Assembly: GCF_013377275.1 (NCBI RefSeq)
Contig: NZ_CP016615.1
Span: 248,001-312,000 of the forward strand
Direction: 5' to 3'
DNA length: 64,000 bases
From: Vespertiliibacter pulmonis
GTDB lineage: Bacteria > Pseudomonadota > Gammaproteobacteria > Enterobacterales > Pasteurellaceae
Shown here: positions 49,293 to 58,932 of the stretch, piece after piece
How the letters are laid out: each line of letters starts with the position of its first letter
Position numbering within the stretch: the stretch's first letter is position 1
The notes under the pieces: generated by a model
The model's database searches: none
Told to the model about the DNA's origin: nothing
Seen by the model: the letters and a program-made list of their open reading frames with translations, nothing else
Made by a program: the position numbers and the translations under genes

Positions 49293-49374
49293 AATTGTTC
49301 CTTTACAGTGGTAACCCATACGAGAGGTTACTTGTTTGTTTTTCATTCATAATGTGTAAAACGTTTGAATAAAA

Positions 49375-49392
49375 AACCGCTTGCAAGCGGTT
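49375..49392. repeat. Perfect 18-bp palindrome of two abutting uptake signal cores
   Basis: AACCGCTTGCAAGCGGTT, two inverted AAGCGGTT units joined head to head. It lies in the 304-bp gap between thrS and the EIIB gene, upstream of both. Apart from this and the dyad at 49524-49547, no gene or RNA was recognised in the gap. Confidence 0.75.
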
Positions 49393-49523
49393 AAATAAAC
49401 AAAAATTTTACGATTTACCTAAGCTCGTCCCTACAATGAACGTTCAATAAGCGATAGTTATTTTAGCATAATATTAACTAAAAAAGAAAATCATCGAATA
49501 AACGAAAATACAATAAAATTTTT

Positions 49524-49547
49524 CACAATAAATAGACTAATATTGTG
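49524..49547. repeat. Dyad (possible operator) upstream of the EIIB gene
   Basis: CACAATA (49524-49530) and TATTGTG (49541-49547) form a 7-bp inverted repeat with a 10-bp spacer, about 50 bp before the EIIB start. It could be a repressor site; the regulator is unknown. Confidence 0.35.
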
Positions 49548-49596
49548 CAAAATATCGTAAAATAATCCATATTATTTCTAAATAATAGGAGAGGAA

Positions 49597-49881
49597 ATGT
49601 TTAGTTTATTTAAGAAAGCAAAAAAATCTGAATTAGAGCCTGTTGATATTGATGTCAATGAGATTCTTATTGCCCTTGGTGGTGCAGAAAATATTGAGAA
49701 AGTCGGCGCTTGTGTAACTCGTTTGCGTGTATCATTGAAAGATTTTGATAAAGTAAATCATAAAATGTTAAAAGCATTGGGTGCTGTTGATACCGTCAAA
49801 GTAGGGTCAAGTATCCAAGCTATTTTTGGGATTAAATCAAAAGATTATGCAGTCGCACTTGAGAACTTATTAAATAAATAG
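49597..49881 (+). CDS. Standalone PTS EIIB domain protein (glucose superfamily)
   Basis: A 94-residue cytosolic protein consisting only of an EIIB domain of the glucose/sucrose/maltose superfamily. The phosphorylatable Cys is in GACVTRLRVSLKD (about residue 47), and LKALGAVDTVKVGSSIQAIFG follows as in IIB-Glc. An N-terminal basic segment (FKKAKKSE) replaces the usual linker. No EIIC permease or EIIA is encoded nearby, so it either serves a permease elsewhere that lacks its own IIB or is regulatory. ATG follows AGGAGAGG. A DUF1508 gene follows 89 nt later. Confidence 0.82.
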   Translation: MFSLFKKAKKSELEPVDIDVNEILIALGGAENIEKVGACVTRLRVSLKDFDKVNHKMLKALGAVDTVKVGSSIQAIFGIKSKDYAVALENLLNK

Positions 49882-49970
49882 TGCTCTAAAGTTATTCTTT
49901 ATCAATATAAAATTTCTTATATTGATAAGTTAAAAACAACCATTTATTTATTACCATAATATAAGGAAAA

Positions 49971-50162
49971 ATGATGTATTTTGAAGTATATAAAGATGCA
50001 AGAGGTGAATTTCGCTGGAGATTAAAAGCCGCTAACCATATGATTATTGCGACAGGTGGCGAAGGCTATACCACTAAACAAGCCTGTTTAAAAGGAATTG
50101 ATTCAGTGAAAAAAATGACACCAGAAACGGAAGTAAAAGATCTTTCGATTCAAGCAGAATAA
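49971..50162 (+). CDS. DUF1508 (YegP-like) small protein
   Basis: A 63-residue protein with one DUF1508 repeat: YFEVYKDARGEFRWRLKAANHMIIATGGEGYTTK-like pattern with the conserved FRWRLKA and GEGY turns. Tandem versions such as E. coli YegP exist; this is a single repeat. Function is not known. Two ATG codons in a row follow AAGGA. It ends at a bidirectional hairpin. Confidence 0.8.
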   Translation: MMYFEVYKDARGEFRWRLKAANHMIIATGGEGYTTKQACLKGIDSVKKMTPETEVKDLSIQAE

Positions 50163-50167
50163 AATTA

Positions 50168-50194
50168 AAAAGGCTAGCGAATATCTAGCCTTTT
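50168..50194. terminator. Bidirectional terminator between DUF1508 gene and pepD
   Basis: AAAAGGCTAG / CTAGCCTTTT, 10-bp stem and 7-nt loop between convergent genes. Confidence 0.75.
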
Positions 50195-50200
50195 AATTTG

Positions 50201-51655
50201 TTAGCACTTAGGCGCTTGAGCTAACAATGCCGTCAATAATTTCCAATAGGTTTCAACTGCTGGAATATGCACTTTTTCATCAGGCGAATGTGCATTTAAA
50301 ATAGTTGGTCCAATTGACACTAAATCCATCGCTGGATAGATTTTTTTAATTAAACCACATTCCAGCCCTGCGTGAATTACTTGGATTTTTGCTTCATAGC
50401 CAAGAATTTCATCATAAATTGTTTTCGTTAATGCGGTAATTGGTGAATGAGGATCAGGCTCCCACCCTGGATAACTGCCTGAAAATACCACCGTTCCACC
50501 AGCAAGCCCTGCCAATGAATTTAATTTACTGCGGACATCTGCTTTTCCATTTTCAATCAATGAACGTACGAGAATTTTTGCCTTTACGCTGTTTTGTTCA
50601 GTATTCAAAATCCCGATACTCAGTGAGGTTTCTACCACATTTTTAACCGTATCACTCTGGCGGACAACACCATTCGGTAACACATTCAAAGCTCGAATAA
50701 TATTTTCGCTACTCGTTTTATCAAAAATTTGCGCTGAATTAGCGACAATGTCAGTAATAAATACTAAACTCGGCTCGGCAATAGCTAACTCAGCTTTAAG
50801 CTCTTGTTCAAATTGGCTTAAACAAGCGGTCAGTTTCGGTAGATCTTTTTCATCTAATGCTAAAATAGCGACGGCTTCACGAGGAATTGCATTACGCACT
50901 GACCCTCCACGAATCTCCGATAACTGGAAATCCACTTCAGATTGTAATTCTGCCAATGCACGAACTAATAATTTTATCGCATTAGCTCTTGAAGTATGAA
51001 TATCACAACCTGAATGCCCACCATTCAAGCCTTTTAAACTGATTTTCACCGCACAATCAAACGAATTTGGTTGATAGCTAATTGGCAATGTTAGTTCCGC
51101 ATCTTCTCCTCCCGCACAACCGATATAAATTTCGCCATTTTCTTCCGTATCAGTATTGATCATCATATTAGATTGTAGCCAATTTGCTCGTAAGCCCATA
51201 GCACCTTCCATTCCTGCTTCTTCTGTCATCGTTAGTAAGACTTCAAGTGCAGGGTGAGCTAAATCGTCTGAATCTAATACCGCCAAGCAAGACGCTAAAC
51301 CGATCCCATTATCTGCCCCAAGGGTTGTTCCTTTTGCTTTGACCCATTCACCGTCAATATATGGCTGAATCGGATCACAGCTAAAATCGTGTTGTGTATT
51401 TTCATTCGCTTGTGGCACCATATCTAAATGCGCTTGTAAAGCAATCATATGACGGTCTTCCATTCCTTTTGTTGCAGGCTTACGGATCAAAATATTCCCT
51501 ACTTCATCTCGTTCAACAAAAAACATTTTCTGCCTTGCCCACGCTACAATAAACTCTGCTAACGCTTCTTCATGATAAGAGGGGTGAGGTATTTCACAAA
51601 TTTGGTCAAACCATTTCCATAATAAAGAGGGGCTAAGTTGTTGAATTTCAGACAT
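50201..51655 (-). CDS. pepD: Aminoacyl-histidine dipeptidase (peptidase D, carnosinase type)
   Basis: Cytosolic M20-family zinc dipeptidase with broad specificity for X-His and other dipeptides. The 484-residue protein has the zinc ligand motif [11 protein letters not shown] (HxD), [13 protein letters not shown] with the bridging Asp, [13 protein letters not shown] with catalytic Glu, and [17 protein letters not shown], all diagnostic of PepD. Last His ligand region is near HAGLECGL. Divergent from gpt; uptake signal cores at 50822-50830 (inside) and 51675-51683 (upstream). Confidence 0.93.
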   Translation of the reverse strand: MSEIQQLSPSLLWKWFDQICEIPHPSYHEEALAEFIVAWARQKMFFVERDEVGNILIRKPATKGMEDRHMIALQAHLDMVPQANENTQHDFSCDPIQPYIDGEWVKAKGTTLGADNGIGLASCLAVLDSDDLAHPALEVLLTMTEEAGMEGAMGLRANWLQSNMMINTDTEENGEIYIGCAGGEDAELTLPISYQPNSFDCAVKISLKGLNGGHSGCDIHTSRANAIKLLVRALAELQSEVDFQLSEIRGGSVRNAIPREAVAILALDEKDLPKLTACLSQFEQELKAELAIAEPSLVFITDIVANSAQIFDKTSSENIIRALNVLPNGVVRQSDTVKNVVETSLSIGILNTEQNSVKAKILVRSLIENGKADVRSKLNSLAGLAGGTVVFSGSYPGWEPDPHSPITALTKTIYDEILGYEAKIQVIHAGLECGLIKKIYPAMDLVSIGPTILNAHSPDEKVHIPAVETYWKLLTALLAQAPKC

Positions 51656-51821
51656 ATTTACTCCTAATTGGCTAACAAGCGGTTAAATTGCGATAAGTTT
51701 TGCAAAAACTCGTTTTTATTATAAAAAATCCGCTGAAATGATAGCACGAAACGCCTTTTCAGGTTATCCTTACGCAATTTTTTTATTCGGTGGCAATCCA
51801 CCCTTATATTAGGTAATCATT

Positions 51822-52298
51822 ATGAGCGAAAAATATACAAATGAAAAATACATCGTAACGTGGGATATGTTTCATATGCACGCACGTAAACTGGCTAGTC
51901 GTCTTTTACCCGCAAACCAATGGAAAGGGATTATTGCGGTAAGCCGTGGGGGATTATTTCCTGCAGCAGTTTTAGCTCGTGAATTAAGTATTCGTCATGT
52001 AGAGACCGTTTGTATCGCAAGCTATGATCACGACTCTCAAGGAGAGCTCAACACTATCCACGCTGCACAAGTTGAAAACGGCGGCGAAGGTTTTATCGTT
52101 GTAGATGATTTAGTTGATACCGGGAATACCGCACGTGAAATTCGTAGAATGTATCCTAATGCAAAATTTGTTACGGTTTTTGCTAAACCACTGGGAGCAG
52201 ATTTAGTTGATGATTACGTTGTTGACATTCCACAAGAGACTTGGATTGAACAACCATGGGATCTTGGTATTACCTTTGTTCAACCTCTATCAAAATAA
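51822..52298 (+). CDS. gpt: Xanthine-guanine phosphoribosyltransferase
   Basis: Salvages xanthine and guanine to XMP and GMP using PRPP. The 158-residue protein has the PRPP loop [14 protein letters not shown], the early [23 protein letters not shown] segment and a C-terminal [11 protein letters not shown] tail, as in E. coli Gpt (152 aa). A short hairpin GGTGG-CAAT-CCACC lies about 20 nt before the ATG. It ends at a terminator and is followed by gmk, another guanine nucleotide gene. Confidence 0.93.
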   Translation: MSEKYTNEKYIVTWDMFHMHARKLASRLLPANQWKGIIAVSRGGLFPAAVLARELSIRHVETVCIASYDHDSQGELNTIHAAQVENGGEGFIVVDDLVDTGNTAREIRRMYPNAKFVTVFAKPLGADLVDDYVVDIPQETWIEQPWDLGITFVQPLSK

Positions 52299-52308
52299 TA
52301 CCCTAATG

Positions 52309-52330
52309 AAGGACGCATTAGCGTCCTTTT
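52309..52330 (+). terminator. Terminator after gpt
   Basis: AAGGACGC / GCGTCCTT with an ATTA loop and T-run, 10 nt past the gpt stop. Confidence 0.75.
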
Positions 52331-52373
52331 ATTGTTATACTCCCAAATATATTCAAAAATTCTCTTACATATT

Positions 52374-52997
52374 ATGAGCCTAGGTAATCTTTATATTCTT
52401 TCCGCCCCAAGTGGTGCAGGGAAATCTTCACTACTCAATGCATTATTAGCCGATTTACCCCGTAGCCAAGTTCAGCTATCTATCTCGCACACTACCCGTT
52501 CCCCTCGCCCTGGCGAAAAACACGGTGTTCATTACTATTTTACCGATCAAACTGAATTTAAAGCCTTAATCGAACAAGAACATTTTTTAGAATGGGCAGA
52601 AGTATTTGGTAATTACTATGGTACATCTTTACCAATGATTGTACAAAGCCTTGAAAAAGGTATTGATGTTTTTTTAGATATTGATTGGCAGGGGGCAAGA
52701 CAAATTCGGCAGAAAGTCCCTAATATCAAAACAATTTTTATTCTTCCCCCATCTAAAACCGAACTAGAAAAACGGCTTATTAAGCGTGGGCAAGATTCAG
52801 ATGACACAATCGCCCAACGTATGGCTGAAGCCGTATCAGAAATGAGCCATTATGATGAGTTTGATTATGTTATTGTTAATGATGATTTCCAAACAGCGGT
52901 TAATCAATTAAAAAGTATTCTTACCGCTGAACAATTAAAACGGCAAGCGCAAGCGGTACGTTATCAACAATTAATTGCAGATTTACTTAACCAATAA
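52374..52997 (+). CDS. gmk: Guanylate kinase
   Basis: Phosphorylates GMP to GDP. With ATG at 52374 it has 207 residues starting [20 protein letters not shown]-loop at 12-19. [13 protein letters not shown] binds GMP, and [10 protein letters not shown] and YVIVNDDF follow. The open frame begins 14 codons earlier, inside the gpt terminator region, and that extension is not family-like. rpoZ and spoT, which follow gmk in enterics, are not here. Confidence 0.93.
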   Translation: MSLGNLYILSAPSGAGKSSLLNALLADLPRSQVQLSISHTTRSPRPGEKHGVHYYFTDQTEFKALIEQEHFLEWAEVFGNYYGTSLPMIVQSLEKGIDVFLDIDWQGARQIRQKVPNIKTIFILPPSKTELEKRLIKRGQDSDDTIAQRMAEAVSEMSHYDEFDYVIVNDDFQTAVNQLKSILTAEQLKRQAQAVRYQQLIADLLNQ

Positions 52998-53099
52998 AGA
53001 GAAATAATCCCGCTATTTCTATAACAAATATTTATACTGGTTGATTATCAAGCAATTCTTTAGAATAATACTGACCTTATCTCTTACAAGGAAATTATA

Positions 53100-54494
53100 A
53101 TGAAAATAACTAAATTTGTACTCACTGCCATTGCAACCGTAACGCTTAGTGCTTGTGCAACCAAAATGAGTCAAGATGGTTCATTACAACAAGCCAAAGA
53201 AGAATTTCAAAATTACCAAACTATTACTCAACAATATCATATCAATGATCGCTGGTGGCTTGGTTACAATGATCCTGAGTTAAATCGCTTAATTGAAATG
53301 GCATTAAATAATAATGTCAATTTAGCTAAAGCCGCTATTGCTGTGAACTTAGCCCTCTATCAAGCTAATTTAATTAGTGCTGATTTAATCCCTACTTTCA
53401 GTGGTTCAGGGCAATCTTCTGTATCAAAAGGAGTTGGTTCTGCAAGCACAAATGTCGTTTCAACTGGGGTTTCCAAAACCAATAATCAACTTGGTTTTAA
53501 TTTAAGCTATACTCTAGATTTATGGGGACGCTTGCACGATGCAAGTAGTGCTGCAGAATGGGAGAAAAAAGCAACGGAGGAAGATCTCCAAGCTGCTCGT
53601 TTATCACTTATCAACGGTATTGTGAGTAGCTATTACAATTTAGCTTACTTTAATGACGCTATTCGAGTAACTCAACAAACCATTAAAGGCTATGAAGAAA
53701 TCAACCGAATCTTAACCAATAAATTTAAAGTAGGATTGATTGATAGCTTAGGGGTAGATCAATCTGCTCAGTCTATTTTAGCGGCAAAAAATACCCTAAT
53801 CCAATTACAAACAGGGAAAAAAACTGCAGAGCAAACACTACGCAATTTGGTAAATTTAAAACCAAACGAACCGCTTACAGTAAAATCACCAACACTATCT
53901 AAAGTCAGCTTGCAGGGCGTTAATGTTAATGTCCCTGTTTCTGTTATTGCGAACCGCCCTGATTTAATCGCAAGCCTTAACCGTTTACAAAGCTCATTTA
54001 AAACACTAACCGCAATGGAAAAAAGTTGGTTTCCAACAATGACACTTGGTGGTGGGCTAGCAAGCGCAGCAGTTAAAGCAGGTGATGTACTTGATAATCC
54101 TGTGGCAAGCGGTATGTTATCATTTAATTTACCATTTTTAGATTGGAATCGAGTTGAAAACAACATCAAGATTTCTGAAGAAAAATATAAATTAGCAAAA
54201 CTTAATTACGAACAAAAAATCACCTCTGCATTAAACGAAATCGATACTTACTATTACGCTTATCAACAGTCTGGACGCCAATATGCGAACTTACAGAAAA
54301 AATATCAAAGTGATAAACAAATCAGTAACTACTATCGTAATCGTTATGACCAAGGTGTAGCAGAAATGCGTGAATGGCTAAATGCTTTAAACACTGAACG
54401 TAGTTCACAATTAGCATTATTAGAAGCTAAATTTACTCGTGTAAAAAATGAAGTTGCTGTTTATCAAGCAATGGCTGGCAAATTTAGTCAATAA
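53100..54494 (+). CDS. TolC-family outer membrane efflux lipoprotein
   Basis: Outer membrane factor of the NodT/OprM type that forms the exit channel of tripartite efflux pumps. The 464-residue protein has a lipoprotein signal with lipobox LSAC (Cys19), WWLGYNDPELNRLIEMALNNN at the start of the first OEP repeat, LSYTLDLWGRLHDASSAAEWE, and the matching second repeat. No RND pump or membrane fusion protein gene is adjacent, so it must pair with a pump encoded elsewhere. Good ribosome site (ACAAGGAAAT) upstream. Confidence 0.87.
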   Translation: MKITKFVLTAIATVTLSACATKMSQDGSLQQAKEEFQNYQTITQQYHINDRWWLGYNDPELNRLIEMALNNNVNLAKAAIAVNLALYQANLISADLIPTFSGSGQSSVSKGVGSASTNVVSTGVSKTNNQLGFNLSYTLDLWGRLHDASSAAEWEKKATEEDLQAARLSLINGIVSSYYNLAYFNDAIRVTQQTIKGYEEINRILTNKFKVGLIDSLGVDQSAQSILAAKNTLIQLQTGKKTAEQTLRNLVNLKPNEPLTVKSPTLSKVSLQGVNVNVPVSVIANRPDLIASLNRLQSSFKTLTAMEKSWFPTMTLGGGLASAAVKAGDVLDNPVASGMLSFNLPFLDWNRVENNIKISEEKYKLAKLNYEQKITSALNEIDTYYYAYQQSGRQYANLQKKYQSDKQISNYYRNRYDQGVAEMREWLNALNTERSSQLALLEAKFTRVKNEVAVYQAMAGKFSQ

Positions 54495-54544
54495 TTTGCT
54501 TAACAAGCAGTCAATCCTTACTATTTTTATACACCATATTTAAC

Positions 54545-54568
54545 AGAAAGGGCATTATTGCCCTTTCT
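54545..54568 (+). terminator. Terminator after the efflux lipoprotein gene
   Basis: AGAAAGGGCA / TGCCCTTTCT with a TTAT loop, followed by TATTTTTAT. Confidence 0.8.
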
Positions 54569-54672
54569 TATTTTTATATCTCTACCTCATTTAAACATAA
54601 AAGAATAACGTAATTTATGGTAAGCTATACCTTTAAAATTTAAGCTGATCATTCAATATAACTTACTATAAA

Positions 54673-56124
54673 ATGAAATTTATCATCAAACTTTTTCCTG
54701 AAATTATGATTAAAAGCGATTCAGTGAGAAAACGCTTTATCAAAATTCTTACCTCTAATATTCGTAATGTGCTTTTACGAGAAACCGAAAATGTATCCGT
54801 AGTTCGCCACTGGGATTTTATCGAAGTACGAGCAAAAATTGCTGAAGAATCCCCGTTAGTGTTAAGTTTATTACAACGCACACCGGGTATTCACCATATC
54901 TTACAGGTGGAAGAAACGCCTTTTTCCTCTTTACACGATATTTTTGAACAGACCTACGCTGCGGTAAAAAATGATCTTGAAGGCAAAACATTCTGTGTTC
55001 GGGTTCGTCGCAAAGGAAAACACGATTTTAGTTCCCTTGATATAGAACGCTACGTTGGTGGTGGGCTAAATCAAAATATTGAATCGGCCTCCGTTAAGCT
55101 TTCTCACCCTGATGTAACAGTGCGTATTGATATTGATCACGATAAAATGTTACTCATCAAAGCCCGCCATGAAGGTTTAGGCGGTTATCCAATAGGCACG
55201 CAAGAAGATGTTCTCTCCCTGATTTCAGGCGGATTTGATTCTGGCGTATCCAGCTATATGTTACTACGCCGTGGTTCTCGAGTTCACTATTGTTTCTTTA
55301 ATTTAGGCGGAGCTGCCCACGAAATTGGGGTAAAACAAATGGCATACCACATTTGGAGCCGTTATAGCACTTCACATAAAGTTCGCTTTATTGCGATTAA
55401 CTTCGAAAATGTTGTTGGTGAAATTTTAGAAAAAGTCGATAATGGGCAAATGGGCGTTATCCTAAAACGTATGATGGTACGAGCAGCAAGCAAAATTGCC
55501 GAACGCTTTGATATTCAAGCGATCGTAACAGGTGAAGCATTAGGGCAAGTTTCTAGCCAAACCCTGACTAATTTACGCTTGATCGATAAAGCCTCAGATA
55601 CGTTAGTGCTACGCCCGCTCATCACACACGATAAAGAACAAATTATTGCATTAGCAAAAACCATAGGGACTGATGATATTGCGAAATCAATGCCTGAATT
55701 TTGTGGCGTTATTTCAAAGAATCCGACCGTAAAAGCCGTAGAAAGTAAAATTTTAGAAGAAGAAGCACATTTTAATTTTGATATTCTTGAACAAGCGGTC
55801 AATTCAGCTCAATTTTTGGATATACGAGAAATTGCTACAGAAACAGAAAAAGACATTGTCTCTGTCGAAACTACCTCTGCCTTAAGTGACAATGATATCA
55901 TTTTAGATATTCGTAGCCCTGAAGAAAGTGATGAAACACCATTTTTTCTTGAAAACGTTAATATTCAAACACTGCCATTTTATAAATTATCAAACCAATT
56001 TGCACAGCTTGATCAGTCTAAAACCTATTTACTCTATTGCCAACGAGGCGTTATGAGTAAACTACAAGCTTTGTATCTCAAACAAAATGGTTTTAATAAT
56101 GTGAAAGTTTTCCGAATGGAATAG
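54673..56124 (+). CDS. thiI: tRNA uracil 4-sulfurtransferase ThiI
   Basis: Transfers sulfur from IscS to U8 of tRNA, and supplies sulfur for thiazole. The 483-residue protein has an N-terminal ferredoxin-like and THUMP region (to about 165), the PP-loop SGGFDS at 185-190, a Cys in PEFCGV matching E. coli Cys344, and a C-terminal rhodanese domain with the persulfide Cys456 in LLYCQRGV. All catalytic cysteines are kept. Uptake signal core at 55791-55799. It converges on the elyC-like gene at a strong hairpin. Confidence 0.94.
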   Translation: MKFIIKLFPEIMIKSDSVRKRFIKILTSNIRNVLLRETENVSVVRHWDFIEVRAKIAEESPLVLSLLQRTPGIHHILQVEETPFSSLHDIFEQTYAAVKNDLEGKTFCVRVRRKGKHDFSSLDIERYVGGGLNQNIESASVKLSHPDVTVRIDIDHDKMLLIKARHEGLGGYPIGTQEDVLSLISGGFDSGVSSYMLLRRGSRVHYCFFNLGGAAHEIGVKQMAYHIWSRYSTSHKVRFIAINFENVVGEILEKVDNGQMGVILKRMMVRAASKIAERFDIQAIVTGEALGQVSSQTLTNLRLIDKASDTLVLRPLITHDKEQIIALAKTIGTDDIAKSMPEFCGVISKNPTVKAVESKILEEEAHFNFDILEQAVNSAQFLDIREIATETEKDIVSVETTSALSDNDIILDIRSPEESDETPFFLENVNIQTLPFYKLSNQFAQLDQSKTYLLYCQRGVMSKLQALYLKQNGFNNVKVFRME

Positions 56125-56141
56125 CCATATAGTATATAGAT

Positions 56142-56168
56142 AGAAAGGGTTGCTAAGCAACCCTTTCT
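56142..56168. terminator. Bidirectional terminator between thiI and elyC-like gene
   Basis: Perfect 12-bp stem AGAAAGGGTTGC / GCAACCCTTTCT with a TAA loop. Confidence 0.8.
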
Positions 56169-56182
56169 TTTATGCGACTATA

Positions 56183-56932
56183 CTACGACCACTTCTCTTT
56201 CCAATAGCCAATCCACTCTTTCAATGCCAACATATTGCTATGTAATGCACCCGATTGTGGAATAAAATACATCACATTTAACCCATAAGTTTCAGGCGTA
56301 ATTCCTGCTCCCACACTTGCTGGTAACACGTCAAATCCCTGTCGTTCAAATAATAATTTTGCTCGTTGCATATGCCATTGATTAGTTACTAACACAATTT
56401 TTTTTATTCCTAATTTAGCTAAAATTTGATGACTAAATTGTGCATTTTCTTTTGTCGTTTTTGCTTTTTCTTCAATCCATTTTGTTGGTACACCAAAAAA
56501 CTGCTGTAACTCTTGAGCCATTACCCCGGCTTCTGAAGTACCATTTGGGCTACTTCCCGTAATTAATAAAGGAAGTTGCGTACTTTTCTGCAAAAATGCG
56601 GCATAACGTACCCGCTCAATGGCAATAGAATTTGTAGCTAATTTTGCATATAATTCCTTACTATCTCGCAATCCACCGCCAAGCAACACTATTGCTTGTG
56701 CCGAACGGTAATCCGATAAACTCAGATTATCTTCAGTAATTAATGAATCCTGTAATTTTTGTGAAGTATAAGGAATACTAAAAATATAAAGGATTCCTAT
56801 TCCTAAAAATGTAATAAAATAGCTTAATCTTCGCCAGTTCAAATAATGCAATAATAGCGAAAATAGCCATAAAATCAGTACATTAAAAGGTGGCAATACT
56901 ATTGCTGTAATAATTTTAGTCAATTCAAACAT
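56183..56932 (-). CDS. elyC: ElyC/YdcF-family membrane protein (DUF218)
   Basis: A 249-residue inner membrane protein with two N-terminal helices (about 8-28 and 36-53) and a DUF218 domain outside. Motifs: AIVLLGGGLRD, LLITGSSPNGTSEAGVMA, TKENAQFS and VTNQWHMQRAKLLFERQG. The layout matches E. coli ElyC, an envelope factor linked to lipid carrier and peptidoglycan homeostasis; the exact orthology is not certain because the family is broad. It is divergent from neuA over 120 bp. Confidence 0.72.
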   Translation of the reverse strand: MFELTKIITAIVLPPFNVLILWLFSLLLHYLNWRRLSYFITFLGIGILYIFSIPYTSQKLQDSLITEDNLSLSDYRSAQAIVLLGGGLRDSKELYAKLATNSIAIERVRYAAFLQKSTQLPLLITGSSPNGTSEAGVMAQELQQFFGVPTKWIEEKAKTTKENAQFSHQILAKLGIKKIVLVTNQWHMQRAKLLFERQGFDVLPASVGAGITPETYGLNVMYFIPQSGALHSNMLALKEWIGYWKEKWS

Positions 56933-56965
56933 TGCTTATGTCAAAGTAAGTAAAATTTAGTTATT

Positions 56966-56983
56966 ATTCATTATTCAATGAAT
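56966..56983. repeat. Short dyad between elyC-like gene and neuA
   Basis: ATTCATT (56966-56972) and AATGAAT (56977-56983) form a 7-bp inverted repeat just upstream of the neuA promoter candidate; possible operator, regulator unknown. Confidence 0.3.
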
Positions 56984-56991
56984 GATGTCTA

Positions 56992-57020
56992 TTGTTTAGC
57001 AACGCTATAAAAATTAGAAT
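56992..57020 (+). promoter_or_regulatory. Candidate promoter of the neuA glycan operon
   Basis: TTGTTT (56992-56997) and TAGAAT (57015-57020) with 17-bp spacing, 32 nt before the neuA ATG. No strong Shine-Dalgarno precedes neuA; the sequence there is AAAAGCGGTTAATTT, an imperfect uptake signal. Confidence 0.5.
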
Positions 57021-57052
57021 AACAAAAATAATCCATTAAAAGCGGTTAATTT

Positions 57053-57724
57053 ATGAAAAAAATTGCAATTATCCCTGCACGAGCAGGTTCAAAAGGCATT
57101 AAAGATAAAAATTTACAACTTGTTGGCGGTATCTCATTAGTTGGACGTGCAATTTTAGCTGCTAAAGAATCTGAAATGTTTGATAAAATTATCGTTACAT
57201 CTGATGGTGAAAAAATTCTAGCTGAAGCCGAAAAATACGGAGCAATAGCCTTACATCGTCCGACAGAGCTGGCTCAAAGTGATACAAAAACAATTGATGC
57301 CGTACTACACTGCTTAAATACACAATCTATTACACAAGGCGTTACGGCTCTTTTCCAACCAACAAGTCCCTTACGCACAGCCCTTGATATTCGCAATGCA
57401 ATGGAGCTTTTTCTAGCTGGACATTGCAAATCGGTCATTTCTGCTTGTGAATGTGAGCATCACCCCTACAAATCTTTTTCATTGGAAAATAATGAAGTTC
57501 TTCCCGTACGAGATTTAAAAGATTTTGAGGCTCCTCGCCAACAGCTACCAAAAATGTATAGAGCTAACGGCGCAATCTATATTAATGATATTACAAGCTT
57601 ATTAACCCAAAAGAATTTCTTTATTCCAACTGTTAAATTTTATTTAATGCCAACCTATCGTTCTGTCGATATTGATGCAACTCATGATTTACAGCTAGCC
57701 GAAAGCCTGATTGGAAAAGAGTAA
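57053..57724 (+). CDS. neuA: CMP-N-acetylneuraminate synthetase (acylneuraminate cytidylyltransferase)
   Basis: Activates sialic acid with CTP to CMP-Neu5Ac, the donor for the sialyltransferase encoded two genes later. The 223-residue protein has the nucleotide-binding motif [14 protein letters not shown] at 6-19, [13 protein letters not shown], and the downstream [19 protein letters not shown] segment shared with Neisseria SiaB. It is first of a seven-gene plus-strand run; wzx starts 2 nt after its stop. neuB and neuC are absent, so sialic acid is probably scavenged, as usual in Pasteurellaceae. Confidence 0.92.
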   Translation: MKKIAIIPARAGSKGIKDKNLQLVGGISLVGRAILAAKESEMFDKIIVTSDGEKILAEAEKYGAIALHRPTELAQSDTKTIDAVLHCLNTQSITQGVTALFQPTSPLRTALDIRNAMELFLAGHCKSVISACECEHHPYKSFSLENNEVLPVRDLKDFEAPRQQLPKMYRANGAIYINDITSLLTQKNFFIPTVKFYLMPTYRSVDIDATHDLQLAESLIGKE

Positions 57725-57726
57725 TA

Positions 57727-58932
57727 ATGAAAGCAATAAAAGATAGTTTTATCTATTTAATTGGCGAGCTAATTTCTCGATCTATGCCATTCTTATTATT
57801 GCCCTATCTATCACGCAAGCTAGGGGTTGAAGGCTTTGGTGAACTTTCTTATTACCAAACATTCAGTGTCCTATTTTTTATTATTGTAAGCTTAAGCCAA
57901 GAGGGAGCTATTACTCGCTATTTTTATACTTATGGTAAACGCTCACTCAATTTAGCTTTATCCGTAGGCTATGCCTACACACTATTTTCTAGTCTCATAA
58001 TTTTTATTGGCTGCTGGATCGCTCAATCAGAAATCCTTTTTTACCTTGCTGTCTCTGCAATGCTTCAATCTTTTTTAGGCGTACAATTAAGCATTAGACA
58101 ATGCCAAAAACAACCGATTAGTTATACTATAATCCAATTTAGTTCTAGCCTATTTTCTGTACTATTCACCATTCTACTATTAGAAATTTATACCACTGAA
58201 CTCGTAGAGAAAAGAATATTAGCAATTTTATTGAGTAATCTCGCTACCTTTTTAATAGCTTACGGATTTTATTCTAAAAAAAATAAAACAAAACATTATT
58301 CAATTCGCCAGTATAAATTAGCATTAAGCTATATATTAGGCTTTGGTGTTCCACTCATTCTACATAATGCTAGCTTATTTTTAAAAGGACAGTTAGATCG
58401 TATTTTTATCTTTCATCAATTTAACCAAAGTGATTTAGGTCTATATGCAATGGGAGCTCAAATATCAGCTATCTTAATGATTATTTTACAAGCAATAAAT
58501 AAGGCAGCTATTCCATATTTTTTTGAAGGGCTAAAACAAAAAAGAATTACAATATCCCAAGTTCATAAATGGACAATATTATCCCTCTTAATTATGCCAA
58601 TACCCACATTAGTAATGTTAGCCATTCCTGAATCATTTATCGTATGGCTATTAGGTACCCAATTTATAGGAACAAAACATTATATTATTCTATTCCTATT
58701 TTCTACAGGAGCAATTATTCCTTATTTTATTTTAGTTAATTATCTTTTTTATTATGGAAAAAATAAACTAATCTCAATCTGTTCAATTATTTCTACATTT
58801 ATTTATGTATTAAGTTTAATTGGATTAACTTTTACTAAAATTGAATATGTTCCATTCGCTAGTATTATCGGATCACTTTCTATTTTACCCATACTCTTTA
58901 TTATGACTAAAAAAGTAGGAAATAATAAATGA
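57727..58932 (+). CDS. Wzx-type polysaccharide flippase
   Basis: A 401-residue membrane protein with about 12 helices, of the polysaccharide biosynthesis/MATE-like superfamily. The N-terminus ([38 protein letters not shown]) is the typical Wzx opening. It would move lipid-linked oligosaccharide units across the inner membrane. Its place before a GT52 sialyltransferase recalls lsgA-lsgB of H. influenzae. It overlaps the lst-like gene by 4 nt. AT content rises from here to about 62.7 kb. Confidence 0.85.
   Translation: MKAIKDSFIYLIGELISRSMPFLLLPYLSRKLGVEGFGELSYYQTFSVLFFIIVSLSQEGAITRYFYTYGKRSLNLALSVGYAYTLFSSLIIFIGCWIAQSEILFYLAVSAMLQSFLGVQLSIRQCQKQPISYTIIQFSSSLFSVLFTILLLEIYTTELVEKRILAILLSNLATFLIAYGFYSKKNKTKHYSIRQYKLALSYILGFGVPLILHNASLFLKGQLDRIFIFHQFNQSDLGLYAMGAQISAILMIILQAINKAAIPYFFEGLKQKRITISQVHKWTILSLLIMPIPTLVMLAIPESFIVWLLGTQFIGTKHYIILFLFSTGAIIPYFILVNYLFYYGKNKLISICSIISTFIYVLSLIGLTFTKIEYVPFASIIGSLSILPILFIMTKKVGNNK

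Noticed and set aside
53768-54169. 133-codon minus-strand frame in the efflux lipoprotein gene
   Set aside because: Fully inside a well-supported gene in the other strand; no family match.
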